From a virus, in the IMG/VR virus record IMGVR_UViG_3300021389_000010, positions 1 to 64,000 of that record: a stretch of DNA of 64,000 bases. One strand, 5' to 3'. The notes beneath the pieces were generated by a model. It saw nothing but the letters and a program-made list of their open reading frames with translations, had not been told where the DNA came from and searched no databases. Position numbers and translations under genes: made by a program. This document shows positions 17,484 to 24,424 of the stretch, piece by piece. Numbering within the stretch: the stretch's first letter is position 1; each line of letters begins with the position of its first letter.

Positions 17484-18016
17484 ACTAACTTCTCTAACTT
17501 AGAAATCTGAGAAGCAGTCATGGTGCCTTTGTATTTGTCTTGTATCGCAGTGAAGCGTGTGTTACGATCAGGCTTGTTCTTACCTGCCTTGATGTACTCC
17601 ACTGACTTCTTGAATATCTCGTTGAGACTTTCCTTACTTTTGGGTGCAGGCTCCCCTTCCTTAGCGATTGCCATGCCTACCTCATCAGCCGTAGCGATTG
17701 ATGTCTCTATCCCTATACCTAAGAACCCAAGGGCTCTACCTACAGCGGACGTTTCACAATTCTCTACGTATGAGGTTTGATTGATTCGAGAGGAACTCTT
17801 GTCCTCTTGCGCCATACCTTGAGCCACTACGTTTCCGTCAGCGTTTGATATGGTTGCTTGTATGACACATGACTCTGGATCCAGGTGTAGCACCTGTGTT
17901 TCCAATGAGAAATTTTTGTACTCTGATAGAGTACGGAATGCAATGACACGTTGATTAACCTCAACGTACTGCTTGCCTTTGATGTTCGTTGTTTTGAACT
18001 GATAAGTGTTAGACAT
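17480..18016 (-). CDS. ERF/Rad52-like single-strand annealing protein
   Basis: 178 residues from ATG 18016. The signature NCETSAVGRALGFLGIGIE (about 92-110) is the conserved ERF core (ETSAVGRALG.lGiG). The C-terminal ~50 residues form a separate basic helical domain. It anneals complementary single strands, acting with the exonuclease downstream. A full-consensus host-type promoter lies right upstream, so this starts an early recombination transcript. Confidence 0.75.
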   Translation of the reverse strand: MSNTYQFKTTNIKGKQYVEVNQRVIAFRTLSEYKNFSLETQVLHLDPESCVIQATISNADGNVVAQGMAQEDKSSSRINQTSYVENCETSAVGRALGFLGIGIETSIATADEVGMAIAKEGEPAPKSKESLNEIFKKSVEYIKAGKNKPDRNTRFTAIQDKYKGTMTASQISKLEKLV

Positions 18017-18036
18017 AGTATAAAATTTAATTGATT

Positions 18037-18068
18037 CAAATTTACAGTATCCACATTTAACTAACAAA
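18037..18068 (-). promoter_or_regulatory. Full-consensus Bacteroidota sigma-A promoter
   Basis: On the minus strand TTTG (18068-18065), a 20-nt spacer, then TAAATTTG (18044-18037), matching TTTG-N19/20-TAnnTTTG exactly. The annealing-protein ATG is 20 nt further. This is the best single indication of the host phylum in the window. Confidence 0.75.
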
Positions 18069-18070
18069 TG

Positions 18071-18316
18071 TTACACTGTTTTTTTTTTCAACGGCTCAAG
18101 ATCTGGAAGTCTCCACTCAATATCCCACCTGTTGATGAGCCGGAATATTGTGCGGGGTGTTACCCCTAGTTCCTTGGATGCCTCCTTAACATTCTGGTGC
18201 TTGCACAATGCGTACCTTACCATTATCCTCCAATGTCTCTCGATGTTCAAGTCCTCTTGGGGGTACTTCATTCCCTCTACTTCTTTGTAGAGTGTCCATT
18301 CTTTCTTTCTTGCCAT
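18071..18316 (-). CDS. Fis/HTH-8-type helix-turn-helix protein
   Basis: 81 residues from ATG 18316; the GTG at 18340 is in frame but less likely. The segment NVKEASKELGVTPRTIFRLI (about 45-64) is a clear HTH of the Fis-like/HTH_8 class. Probably a phage transcription regulator. It overlaps the small basic gene upstream by 40 nt and precedes the promoter at 18037-18068, which it may control. Confidence 0.65.
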   Translation of the reverse strand: MARKKEWTLYKEVEGMKYPQEDLNIERHWRIMVRYALCKHQNVKEASKELGVTPRTIFRLINRWDIEWRLPDLEPLKKKTV

Positions 18317-18420
18317 CTTCTGTACATGTTTGCAGCCCACGCTCTGCGTTGAGCGGGGTGTTTGTAGATAGGGCGTAGCCTTGCCATTGCTATGCGCATA
18401 AATTGTTTCATCCTTTTCAT
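18277..18420 (-). CDS. 47-residue strongly basic small protein
   Basis: ATG 18420, TAG 18277. Begins MKRMKQFMRIAMARLRPIYK and continues with AQRRAWAANMYRRWQERKN; about a quarter Arg/Lys. The start overlaps the stop of the upstream membrane peptide by ATGA, and the end overlaps the HTH gene by 40 nt. Could bind nucleic acid or host polymerase; no family known. Confidence 0.55.
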   Translation of the reverse strand: MKRMKQFMRIAMARLRPIYKHPAQRRAWAANMYRRWQERKNGHSTKK

Positions 18421-18494
18421 TGCTGTTCTCCTTTACCGGTTAGATACATAAACAAGACAGCAAGCATAAGTGTAAGTACAATTAGTGTTTTCAT
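18417..18494 (-). CDS. 25-residue single-pass membrane peptide
   Basis: ATG 18494, TGA 18417: MKTLIVLTLMLAVLFMYLTG followed by a short polar tail. One hydrophobic helix. It begins a short run of three coupled genes right after the operator-like region 18542-18638. Plausible tiny host-takeover peptide; function unknown. Confidence 0.5.
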   Translation of the reverse strand: MKTLIVLTLMLAVLFMYLTGKGEQQ

Positions 18495-18541
18495 TTCTCT
18501 TTGGTGTTAAAGGTTATATGTGTGTACGTATAATGTGAAGG

Positions 18542-18589
18542 TTTACCCTTATTTTGTATGTTTAAACGTACAATTTTACCCTTAATTTG
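18542..18589. promoter_or_regulatory. Operator-like region: direct repeats around a palindrome
   Basis: TTTACCCTTATTTTG (18542-18556) and TTTACCCTTAATTTG (18575-18589) repeat 33 bp apart, about three helical turns. Between them a 20-bp palindrome with one mismatched pair (TTGTATGTTTAAACGTACAA, 18554-18573) is centred on TTTAAA. A paired-site regulator operator for the minus-strand genes that start at 18494 is the likely meaning. Confidence 0.5.
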
Positions 18590-18620
18590 TGACAATTTAA
18601 GGTTCATCGTTGTGAGGATT

Positions 18621-18638
18621 TGCGATTCGCGAATCACA
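18621..18638. promoter_or_regulatory. 18-bp palindrome centred on GATTCGCGAATC
   Basis: Perfect 12-bp core (18624-18635), extended by TG/CA with one mismatch. It overlaps the stop of the gene at 18634-18819, 35 bp from the operator-like repeats, and may be a second regulator site or hairpin. Confidence 0.45.
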
Positions 18639-18819
18639 TTCGTATTAACCTAAGTCTACGTTGGTACTTGCGTATCAACATCGCTGAGTTTGTTAGTTGA
18701 TGTTGAATGTCAGTCGACCAACCAAACCTACTCGCATGTAGGGTAAGGTTGATCTGATCCAACTCAAGCATACGCAGGTATGCCTCAGTTCTTTTTATGT
18801 GTTTGCGTTTACGGAACAT
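18634..18819 (-). CDS. 61-residue basic helical protein
   Basis: Arg/Lys-rich (MFRKRKHIKRTEAYLRMLEL ... RKYQRRLRLIRM), helical, possibly nucleic-acid binding. Its ATG lies 2 bp after the stop of the small membrane protein upstream. No family recognised. Confidence 0.5.
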   Translation of the reverse strand: MFRKRKHIKRTEAYLRMLELDQINLTLHASRFGWSTDIQHQLTNSAMLIRKYQRRLRLIRM

Positions 18820-18820
18820 G

Positions 18821-18964
18821 TTAGTATCCGAATAAAGTGTTGAGCCCCTTGATAATCACGTAGAAGAACGTGAAGATTGGGCCGTAAATAAATACATAAG
18901 CAAGCAACTCCATTACTAATGAAGGCTTCTTTCTCGGTTGAAATTCTTTGGGTGTCTTAGGCAT
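18821..18964 (-). CDS. 47-residue single-TM membrane protein
   Basis: ATG 18964, TAA 18821. Basic N-terminus MPKTPKEFQPRKKPS, then a hydrophobic helix from about residue 17 to 37 rich in Phe/Tyr/Ile, and a short C-terminus. Overlaps the DNA methyltransferase stop by 8 nt, so it is cotranslated. Function unknown. Confidence 0.55.
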   Translation of the reverse strand: MPKTPKEFQPRKKPSLVMELLAYVFIYGPIFTFFYVIIKGLNTLFGY

Positions 18965-19604
18965 AAGTCAATTCATTTAATTTTAATATTTCTAAACATA
19001 AGTCATGCGGTATCTTACTCCGCTCATGGTTGTTGGCTCTCCCTTGAGTGCCTGTTTGTGACCCTCTTGGTGCAGGCTCATGACAAGGCGCACCATTCTT
19101 ACACATAGGGCGTGGGTTCCAACGCAAGTCGTTAGTCCATATGTCGGTTGGCTTCATACGTGTGTCTCCATACTGGCAGTACGTTACCGTGTGCCGTATC
19201 GGATGACGCTTCATGAAGTCCATCTTGCGTAGCATACCACGAGGGTTCTCAATGTAGTACACAAGGTTAGGATTCAACAGTGTAAAGTAGTGTATCAACT
19301 CATGAACTTTGTCCATAATCTTGTCACTCTTTACAGCGAAATCTGACGTAGGTTCTTGTCCATTGCGGTGGTGTCTTACACCTGCAATACTATACGATGT
19401 ACACGGGGGTGATGCCCAGATCACATCGGGTACCCATAGATTCTTAGTGAATCCATGCACTTCTGCTACATCAAAGTCCAGGATGTCAACAACGTAGTCG
19501 ATACCACCAAACTGTTTGATGTCACTTGAGAATACATTCATCCCAAGTTCTTCTGCGGCTTTGCCCACTGAACGTGAGCCAGCAAATAATTCTAATACTT
19601 TCAT
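18957..19604 (-). CDS. DNA (cytosine-5) methyltransferase-like protein
   Basis: 215 residues. Motif I LELFAGSRSVGKAAEELG (SAM site), motif IV ASPPCTSYS with the catalytic Cys68, and motif VI-like IENP (Glu119). It is shorter than usual C5 enzymes and lacks an obvious target-recognition domain of full size. It would protect phage DNA from restriction or take part in base modification. The start carries the CATAAGGCAA-type leader shared with three other minus-strand genes. Confidence 0.7.
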   Translation of the reverse strand: MKVLELFAGSRSVGKAAEELGMNVFSSDIKQFGGIDYVVDILDFDVAEVHGFTKNLWVPDVIWASPPCTSYSIAGVRHHRNGQEPTSDFAVKSDKIMDKVHELIHYFTLLNPNLVYYIENPRGMLRKMDFMKRHPIRHTVTYCQYGDTRMKPTDIWTNDLRWNPRPMCKNGAPCHEPAPRGSQTGTQGRANNHERSKIPHDLCLEILKLNELTYA

Positions 19605-19622
19605 AAGGCAAGTTGTATTTAG

Positions 19623-19916
19623 TTATCTGTACTCTATCTTCCACACCTTCACGGTGCCTTCGTTAATCATATCGAACACGCTATCCCAATCATTAGCATC
19701 CATTGCCCACTCAAGGTCATCCTTGTGGTGTGGTATTCCAAAGTTGCTGAATGCATAGCCACCCGTACGGATTACGAAATCTCCATCGTCGTTCTTACTC
19801 GCTATCCATCTGTACTTGTTGTCGCACATCACGGACACCAAGTCAATCTTGATTTGACGTATCGAATCCGGTACTCTTAGTGTAGGTGGGTAGTCCACCA
19901 ATTGTCTATAAGTCAT
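19623..19916 (-). CDS. Unknown 97-residue protein
   Basis: Beta-rich with acidic helices (YRWIASKNDDGDFVIRTGGY, DLEWAMDANDWDSVFDMI). No family recognised. Overlaps the small upstream gene by 11 nt. Confidence 0.5.
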   Translation of the reverse strand: MTYRQLVDYPPTLRVPDSIRQIKIDLVSVMCDNKYRWIASKNDDGDFVIRTGGYAFSNFGIPHHKDDLEWAMDANDWDSVFDMINEGTVKVWKIEYR

Positions 19917-20061
19917 ACTCTTGTTTATTAAATTCTACTTCTGCTTTGGCAAGCACCTCAAGTGCCTGATCTAATTGTATACGTATGTAGGTACTGTGTA
20001 GAAGCGCGGCGGTATCCCGCGCCTCTTCCACAATACGTACCGCTTTACGGAACTCATTCAT
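19906..20061 (-). CDS. 51-residue helical protein
   Basis: ATG 20061, TAG 19906. A single amphipathic helix-rich peptide, MNEFRKAVRIVEEARDTAAL onward, ending NKQEYDL. It starts in the TAATG junction with the gene upstream and overlaps the next by 11 nt, filling an otherwise empty gap. Probably structural or regulatory; unknown. Confidence 0.55.
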   Translation of the reverse strand: MNEFRKAVRIVEEARDTAALLHSTYIRIQLDQALEVLAKAEVEFNKQEYDL

Positions 20062-20642
20062 TATCCACCACGTTTAGAAGTTAAACGCTCAATGAAACTA
20101 AGTTTGTCACGACTTAGCCCGGTGTTCTTTAAGCCACTAAGACTTTGGTTCACATCATCACTCACCTCATCTGCAAGAGATTGTAGTTCACTTAGTGGTA
20201 CCTCCTCTATCTCAATTTGAGATTGTAGAGTAGACTCAAGGCCTCTGAATGCAACGAACTCATCGAGTTCAGTCACCTTACGGATAGCCATAGCCAACAG
20301 CGGGTCGGTGCTGTCATTGGATATGAACTCACGCAGTAATTGTTTCGCTTGATTTGCATCAAGTGCTTCAATCTCCACGCTATCCAGGATCGCAGGGGTG
20401 TTGGGTACTACCGCTCGCTTGAGTACTCGTGAGTCCTCTGCGATAGGTGTAATAGTTGTGAGGGTAGGTAGGTTCCTTCCTCTACCACAAAATTCTACGA
20501 ACGCTAAACGCGCATCCTCGTAGTCTTTTGCGAAGACTGTAAAGTAAGATAGCATTGTCTCACCCGCAGGTGCTACTCGGTCAATACTCTTACTGCCTTC
20601 ACCCAAGTAAGGATTGGGTACGGTTACTGCAAATACTTTCAT
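20061..20642 (-). CDS. Unknown 193-residue protein
   Basis: Start set at ATG 20642 (MKVFAVTVPNPYLGEGSKS) because the 17 nt just upstream are identical to those before the GAT-II start at 22290. N-terminal half beta-rich and probably folded (MLSYFTVFAKDYEDARLAF), C-terminal half acidic and helical. No known family. Terminates in TAATG with the small gene downstream. Confidence 0.6.
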   Translation of the reverse strand: MKVFAVTVPNPYLGEGSKSIDRVAPAGETMLSYFTVFAKDYEDARLAFVEFCGRGRNLPTLTTITPIAEDSRVLKRAVVPNTPAILDSVEIEALDANQAKQLLREFISNDSTDPLLAMAIRKVTELDEFVAFRGLESTLQSQIEIEEVPLSELQSLADEVSDDVNQSLSGLKNTGLSRDKLSFIERLTSKRGG

Positions 20643-20659
20643 AAGCATAGTTGTGCGGT
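20640..20659 (-). repeat. Leader repeat, copy 1 (start codon included)
   Basis: CATAAGCATAGTTGTGCGGT (plus-strand reading) is identical to 22288-22307. Both copies end at the ATG of a minus-strand gene. Shorter relatives CATAAGGCAA precede the starts at 19604 and 24660. Likely a translation or regulatory leader. Confidence 0.6.
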
Positions 20660-20660
20660 G

Positions 20661-20867
20661 TTATCCTCTTGCACTCTTGAGTTTGGTTGTTACTAAATCA
20701 TCTATGTCGCTCATCGCTAATTCGATTTCATGGGGTTGCGACCCACCATCTTCTATCTCCATCATACATAGGTCAAAGAAGTCATGCACCTCATCCGTAA
20801 GATCTGGGTGCTTGGCCACGATGTCCTTGCAGTATGTAATAAAGTTATCTATCATCCTGTCATCCAT
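20661..20867 (-). CDS. 68-residue acidic protein
   Basis: Helical, acidic (DNFITYCKDIVAKHPDLTDE; FFDLCMMEIEDGG). No family recognised. Sits between two other small unknown genes on the early transcript; likely a host-takeover or DNA-mimic-type small protein, which is inference only. Confidence 0.5.
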   Translation of the reverse strand: MDDRMIDNFITYCKDIVAKHPDLTDEVHDFFDLCMMEIEDGGSQPHEIELAMSDIDDLVTTKLKSARG

Positions 20868-20868
20868 T

Positions 20869-21108
20869 TTAAACTGTGTAAATAGTTTCCGTTACGCCTG
20901 TCTTGTAGTCATAAAACATGGCGGCACCTCCATCATTCCCTTCATCATCGCACTGCAATATCAATTGCGTGTCGTCTTGGAATATCAATACGAGTGGGTT
21001 CTTGTACCACATTAAATCGTTCATCTCTGAATCTTCCAATCTTCTTACCGCTTTTACGGTCTTGTTCTCCAGCATTTCGCCGAATTTTTTTATGTGTTTC
21101 TTATCCAT
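20869..21108 (-). CDS. 79-residue unknown protein
   Basis: Basic N-terminal helix then beta-rich, acidic C-terminal half (LVLIFQDDTQLILQCDDEGN, DGGAAMFYDY). No family recognised. Confidence 0.5.
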   Translation of the reverse strand: MDKKHIKKFGEMLENKTVKAVRRLEDSEMNDLMWYKNPLVLIFQDDTQLILQCDDEGNDGGAAMFYDYKTGVTETIYTV

Positions 21109-21178
21109 ATCTCATGTGTATAAGGTTACTAATCCGTTAATCATTTCCAAATGTGTCTCGCAAATTGAGACTAAATAC

Positions 21179-21409
21179 TTACTCAACTCTATCGTTTATA
21201 ATTTTATCAATACTATCTCGTAACTCTTTAGAGAGCAGTTCGGTAGGCAAGTACACAAGGTTACCCTCGTGGTCATACATACTCACCTCCAGATCTTCCA
21301 CCTCATGTTCGGTGTAAGGTGGCGTGTCGTATGTACCTTCATCTCGGTACACAGCAACAGTGGCCACCACGTTCAACGTGTTGTCTTTGTATTCTAATTC
21401 AAATTCCAT
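21179..21409 (-). CDS. 76-residue acidic beta-rich protein
   Basis: Alternating strands (FELEYKDNTLNVVATVAVYR), acidic throughout. Its ATG overlaps the GAT-II stop by one base, so it is translationally coupled to it and may assist that enzyme. A small GTCTC/GAGAC hairpin (21155-21171) lies just downstream. Confidence 0.5.
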   Translation of the reverse strand: MEFELEYKDNTLNVVATVAVYRDEGTYDTPPYTEHEVEDLEVSMYDHEGNLVYLPTELLSKELRDSIDKIINDRVE

Positions 21410-22290
21410 TACGCTATATCTTTAAGGTCATCACCCTCGTAGCCACACTCAAGGCTTGTCCATAATTCCATGACCTCATCGACTGCATCGAGTTGGTATG
21501 CACTACAATTCATACACTCTGCGTTGAAGTTTATCTTCGTGTTTTGTGTGCCACATCCTACGCAGTCATACGTTCCTTGCAGTGGTGCTTCAGTGTCGTA
21601 TGCTATGTCATCTAACTCATCGGTAGTAGTTACACCAAAGGATGCGTTCCAAGAATCCACATCGGCCTTGTCATCATCCCAATCGTAGGTGTACTGGCTC
21701 GATCCTGTGACGGCTGTGCTTCCGTAGTATCGTACGGCACGTGAATGGCTGTCGTTACTGAACCAATTGTCACCAATCCATGAGCCTGCACCCTCATTGA
21801 ATATGCGGTACAACCCCTCGTTGTCCATGAACACCACCTTACTTGAGCCACCCAAGTATGTGAAGATTGCATCCTCGATAAAGGGGTTGTCGAGCATCTC
21901 AATATCTACGTTGGGTATGGTGCCCACAAGTTCTGCGAACTCGGCAGTGTCACTCTTGTCCTTAGTTCCGAACCCCGAAATAACACCGTTGTGTATGAGT
22001 CCAAGTGTAGGTGTCACAGCGAATGGGTGTAGGTACTCGTCACTCATACCGTGTGTAGCGATACGGAAGTGCAAGAGCATGGGCTTGTCACCCACATCGG
22101 AAGTCTTGAGTTCGCGGTAACGCTCAAGGAATTTGTCAAACGAGTTGCCCCCCTTGTTAGGGAACTTCTCGATACACAACAAGCCATCCATGATGTAGAG
22201 CATACCGGCCCCATCATCGTTGTTGTTCCAACAGTTCTTTAGTTTTTTCTTAGGTAACATCTTACCATCATTCATAATTGCAATACACAT
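21409..22290 (-). CDS. Class-II glutamine amidotransferase (Ntn hydrolase)
   Basis: 293 residues from ATG 22290, chosen because it places Cys at position 2 (MCIAIMNDGK), the N-terminal nucleophile of GAT-II enzymes, and because it directly follows the shared 17-nt leader. Further GAT-II landmarks: LLHFRIATHG, GLIHNGVISGFG and SDTAEFAEL. A C-terminal zinc-ribbon-like pair CVGC...CMNC follows. Such domains hydrolyse glutamine or related gamma-amides. It lies directly downstream of the amidoligase, a pairing known from amidoligase operons. Confidence 0.75.
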   Translation of the reverse strand: MCIAIMNDGKMLPKKKLKNCWNNNDDGAGMLYIMDGLLCIEKFPNKGGNSFDKFLERYRELKTSDVGDKPMLLHFRIATHGMSDEYLHPFAVTPTLGLIHNGVISGFGTKDKSDTAEFAELVGTIPNVDIEMLDNPFIEDAIFTYLGGSSKVVFMDNEGLYRIFNEGAGSWIGDNWFSNDSHSRAVRYYGSTAVTGSSQYTYDWDDDKADVDSWNASFGVTTTDELDDIAYDTEAPLQGTYDCVGCGTQNTKINFNAECMNCSAYQLDAVDEVMELWTSLECGYEGDDLKDIA

Positions 22291-22307
22291 AAGCATAGTT
22301 GTGCGGT
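22288..22307 (-). repeat. Leader repeat, copy 2 (start codon included)
   Basis: Identical over 20 nt to 20640-20659, ending at the GAT-II ATG. It fixes the start codon used and suggests a common post-transcriptional control. Confidence 0.6.
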
Positions 22308-22343
22308 TATATCCCATCGCACTCTTCGGTTTCGGTTATATAA

Positions 22344-23720
22344 TTATTTTTGTTCTTCAAGAAGTTTATCCATCGCCTCCAAAGTAGGTTGCGCATCAGT
22401 CACGTAGTTCATACCGAACTTGTCTCGCAGTCTATCCACCGCCTCACTTGAGTACGACACGATAGTACGTGGGTCTACCTTGCGGTTCTTCAATCTACGC
22501 ACAGCACTCTTGTAGAATACACCTACACCATCAGCACTAAAATTGAATGAACCGTACAAGTCATCGGCAAACTGAGCGTATAGGCTCACTACCTTCAGCA
22601 CTTGGTCATTCGAGTACACCTTACGCAAGTGAATACCCAATGCACTCTTAGGATTGAGCATCATAGTAATCAATTGCAACGGCTTGATGTTCTCGTTAGC
22701 ACACATAATACGCATCAGATCCCTACGCCATAGCAGGTTGGTCACGTTCTTGAACGCAGGTGGTAAGCGGAACTCAATGTATCTACTTTGAATGTTGACC
22801 GCTGAATACTTGCCGGCACGCTTGTAGTTGTCCGGCTTACGTTGTATTTGCGAGTAGTGGTTAGTAATCCGGTGTCTCCATATAGTTAGAAACAACGGCA
22901 CGAATGCTTGAATCGAATCGAAAAATTCCTCACCCGATATACCGCGCTTACCTACATTGATGTGTCCACCACAATTACTGCCGTAGTCAGCGTTGATATG
23001 GTCACGAAGTATTCGGCCCTCCAAAGCACTGTCTAACAGCGGGTCATTCAAGTCATAGATTGGACTGACTAATTCAAAGCCGGTCTCATCGCATAGGCTA
23101 CTATCCGACTCGCGGCACCACCCTGTCTCATCCACAGCATCCAAGTCCCACGTATCTAACGGGTCATCATCTTCCTTCTCGACCTCGAAGCCGATTGTGT
23201 ACACAGTGTCACGTGAAGTGAAGTCCCTGCGAAACCCACTATGGTATTCATGCAGTTGGCGGTCATTCTCCTCTTGAAGTCGGTACTCCTCATTGCGCTC
23301 ACTCCAAAAGATATTCGAACCACAATCATCAATGTGGTACGTGCCCCCATCTTCCTCGCAGTACAGCGTGTCATCTGTCCAACACCACCCGCCTTCGTAC
23401 ATACTGTACGACCCATCTATGTAGGAAACACTGCACTCATTGTCGTAGTCTGGCCACCATATCTTGTCACCACACACAAGTGTTTTTACATCTGACACGT
23501 ACTCGTCATTAAGTATGGTGACTCTATTGAAACCCCCATCGTGGTGCAACATAGGTCTATCACACATCGCTTCTCGAGCAAACTCTCCCTCGTACTCGCT
23601 CGGTGCTGTAAGCATTAAGCAGTCATCTAAATTCTCGACTTCGCCGTTAAAACAAACGACTTGTCCATCTTTCAATTCATCCATAGGCATATGTTTATGT
23701 GCATCATTAGCCCTGCACAT
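22344..23720 (-). CDS. Amidoligase (COOH-NH2 ligase, Amidoligase_2-like)
   Basis: 458 residues. The N-terminal ~165 residues are Cys/Trp/Tyr/Asp-rich with repeated WCWTDDTLYCEEDGGTYHID-type strands, probably metal-binding. The catalytic part follows: IGFEVEKE (177-181), ESDSSL (206-209), GFELVSP (to Pro220), CGGHINVG (250-256) and RYIEFRLPP (Glu316). These match the glutamine-synthetase-like amidoligase family that forms amide or isopeptide bonds using ATP. Substrate unknown; peptides or proteins are expected. A structured RNA lies immediately upstream of its ATG and a GAT-II gene immediately downstream. Confidence 0.75.
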   Translation of the reverse strand: MCRANDAHKHMPMDELKDGQVVCFNGEVENLDDCLMLTAPSEYEGEFAREAMCDRPMLHHDGGFNRVTILNDEYVSDVKTLVCGDKIWWPDYDNECSVSYIDGSYSMYEGGWCWTDDTLYCEEDGGTYHIDDCGSNIFWSERNEEYRLQEENDRQLHEYHSGFRRDFTSRDTVYTIGFEVEKEDDDPLDTWDLDAVDETGWCRESDSSLCDETGFELVSPIYDLNDPLLDSALEGRILRDHINADYGSNCGGHINVGKRGISGEEFFDSIQAFVPLFLTIWRHRITNHYSQIQRKPDNYKRAGKYSAVNIQSRYIEFRLPPAFKNVTNLLWRRDLMRIMCANENIKPLQLITMMLNPKSALGIHLRKVYSNDQVLKVVSLYAQFADDLYGSFNFSADGVGVFYKSAVRRLKNRKVDPRTIVSYSSEAVDRLRDKFGMNYVTDAQPTLEAMDKLLEEQK

Positions 23721-23729
23721 TTAGGCTTA

Positions 23730-23841
23730 GGGGACTGCATGGGACTCGAACCCATAGTACACCCAAACACCACGTTATAAACCAAAACCAAAAGACTTGG
23801 TGCTTGTGTAGCAGTCCGTTTATAGTGTGGTCTCCACTACC
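23730..23841 (-). ncRNA. tRNA-like structured RNA element A (amidoligase leader)
   Basis: Minus strand order: hairpin GTGG-AGA-CCAC (23837-23827), 9 nt, then a 7-bp closing stem GGACTGC/GCAGTCC (23817-23811 with 23738-23732). Inside are a long imperfect hairpin and a perfect tRNA-type T-arm ATGGG-TTCGAGT-CCCAT abutting the closing stem. The body is 86 nt, like a class II tRNA, and has TA at positions 8-9, but I cannot fit a 7-nt anticodon loop on a 5-bp stem. Element B (24099-24185) shares the architecture. It ends 9-12 nt before the amidoligase ATG, so a cis-regulatory leader or processed tRNA-like RNA are both possible. Confidence 0.55.
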
Positions 23842-23920
23842 AAATCATCCCTACAAACATAGGGTAACTATCTGACAATCAGCGTTAAAGAAATGTTAAA
23901 ACTCATTCTCAACCTTCGGT

Positions 23921-24085
23921 TCAACGTATGAGCGATCGGATAATACCTACGTCTACCGTACCGTACTTGTCATGTACCTTACATAGGTACGCCCAAGCCT
24001 CGCGTATTTCCTTCTCGCTCCCTCTCCTTCTGCCGGTGTGTATAGCAACAGCCCGGCTCAGTCTTTGTAACTCATTCATGCTCAT
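23921..24085 (-). CDS. 54-residue small basic protein
   Basis: ATG 24085 (second Met at 24079), TGA 23921. Sequence begins MSMNELQRLSRAVAIHTGRR and has EKEIREAWAYLCKVHDKYG; helical and basic. It directly follows structured element B, as the amidoligase follows element A. Function unknown; may be a small regulator. Confidence 0.55.
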   Translation of the reverse strand: MSMNELQRLSRAVAIHTGRRRGSEKEIREAWAYLCKVHDKYGTVDVGIIRSLIR

Positions 24086-24098
24086 TCACATTTGTTTA

Positions 24099-24185
24099 GG
24101 GGACTACGAGTGTCTCGCTCACTCAGTGCAACAGGGGCATAGGTATCCCCTTTGCAGGTAGTCCGTTGTAGGTGTGGTCACCACC
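24099..24185 (-). ncRNA. tRNA-like structured RNA element B
   Basis: Minus strand: hairpin GTGG-TGA-CCAC (24184-24174), 9 nt, then closing stem GGACTAC/GTAGTCC (24164-24158 with 24107-24101). Inside are a hairpin AGGGG/CCCCT extended by GCAA/TTGC and a T-arm-like hairpin GAGTG-AGCGAGA-CACTC next to the closing stem. Same order and spacings as element A; the closing stems differ by a compensatory pair (GC versus AC with GT), which supports the structure. It lies just upstream of the gene at 24085. Confidence 0.5.
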
Positions 24186-24202
24186 ATCCAAAAAGTACAG
24201 TT

Positions 24203-24424
24203 CTATTTCCGCTTTGCCCTACGGGTTTCACGTTGGGCTTGTGCCCTGTATACCTTGCGGTCAATCCGGTCAGCGTACATGTTTTCAAGTGCATCGGCTT
24301 TCATCTTACCCCGAACCTTGCGCTTACTTGCACTTGCAGTCTTACCGCCCAGAGTCGGTGCGCTCACCACTCGGACTACGTACTCATAGCCCTTGTGGTT
24401 GCGTTGTGTTGCGAAATTCCCCAT
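24203..24424 (-). CDS. 73-residue very basic protein
   Basis: Lys/Arg-rich (SASKRKVRGKMKADALEN; RKVYRAQAQRETRRAKRK), probably nucleic-acid binding. Single-base overlap with the upstream gene. No family recognised. Confidence 0.5.
   Translation of the reverse strand: MGNFATQRNHKGYEYVVRVVSAPTLGGKTASASKRKVRGKMKADALENMYADRIDRKVYRAQAQRETRRAKRK

Noticed and set aside
23732-23817. Ordinary tRNA gene (86 nt, minus strand)
   Set aside because: Acceptor stem and T-arm are perfect, but no 5-bp anticodon stem with 7-nt loop can be drawn, and element B shares the layout without a tRNA T-loop. Kept as tRNA-like RNA.
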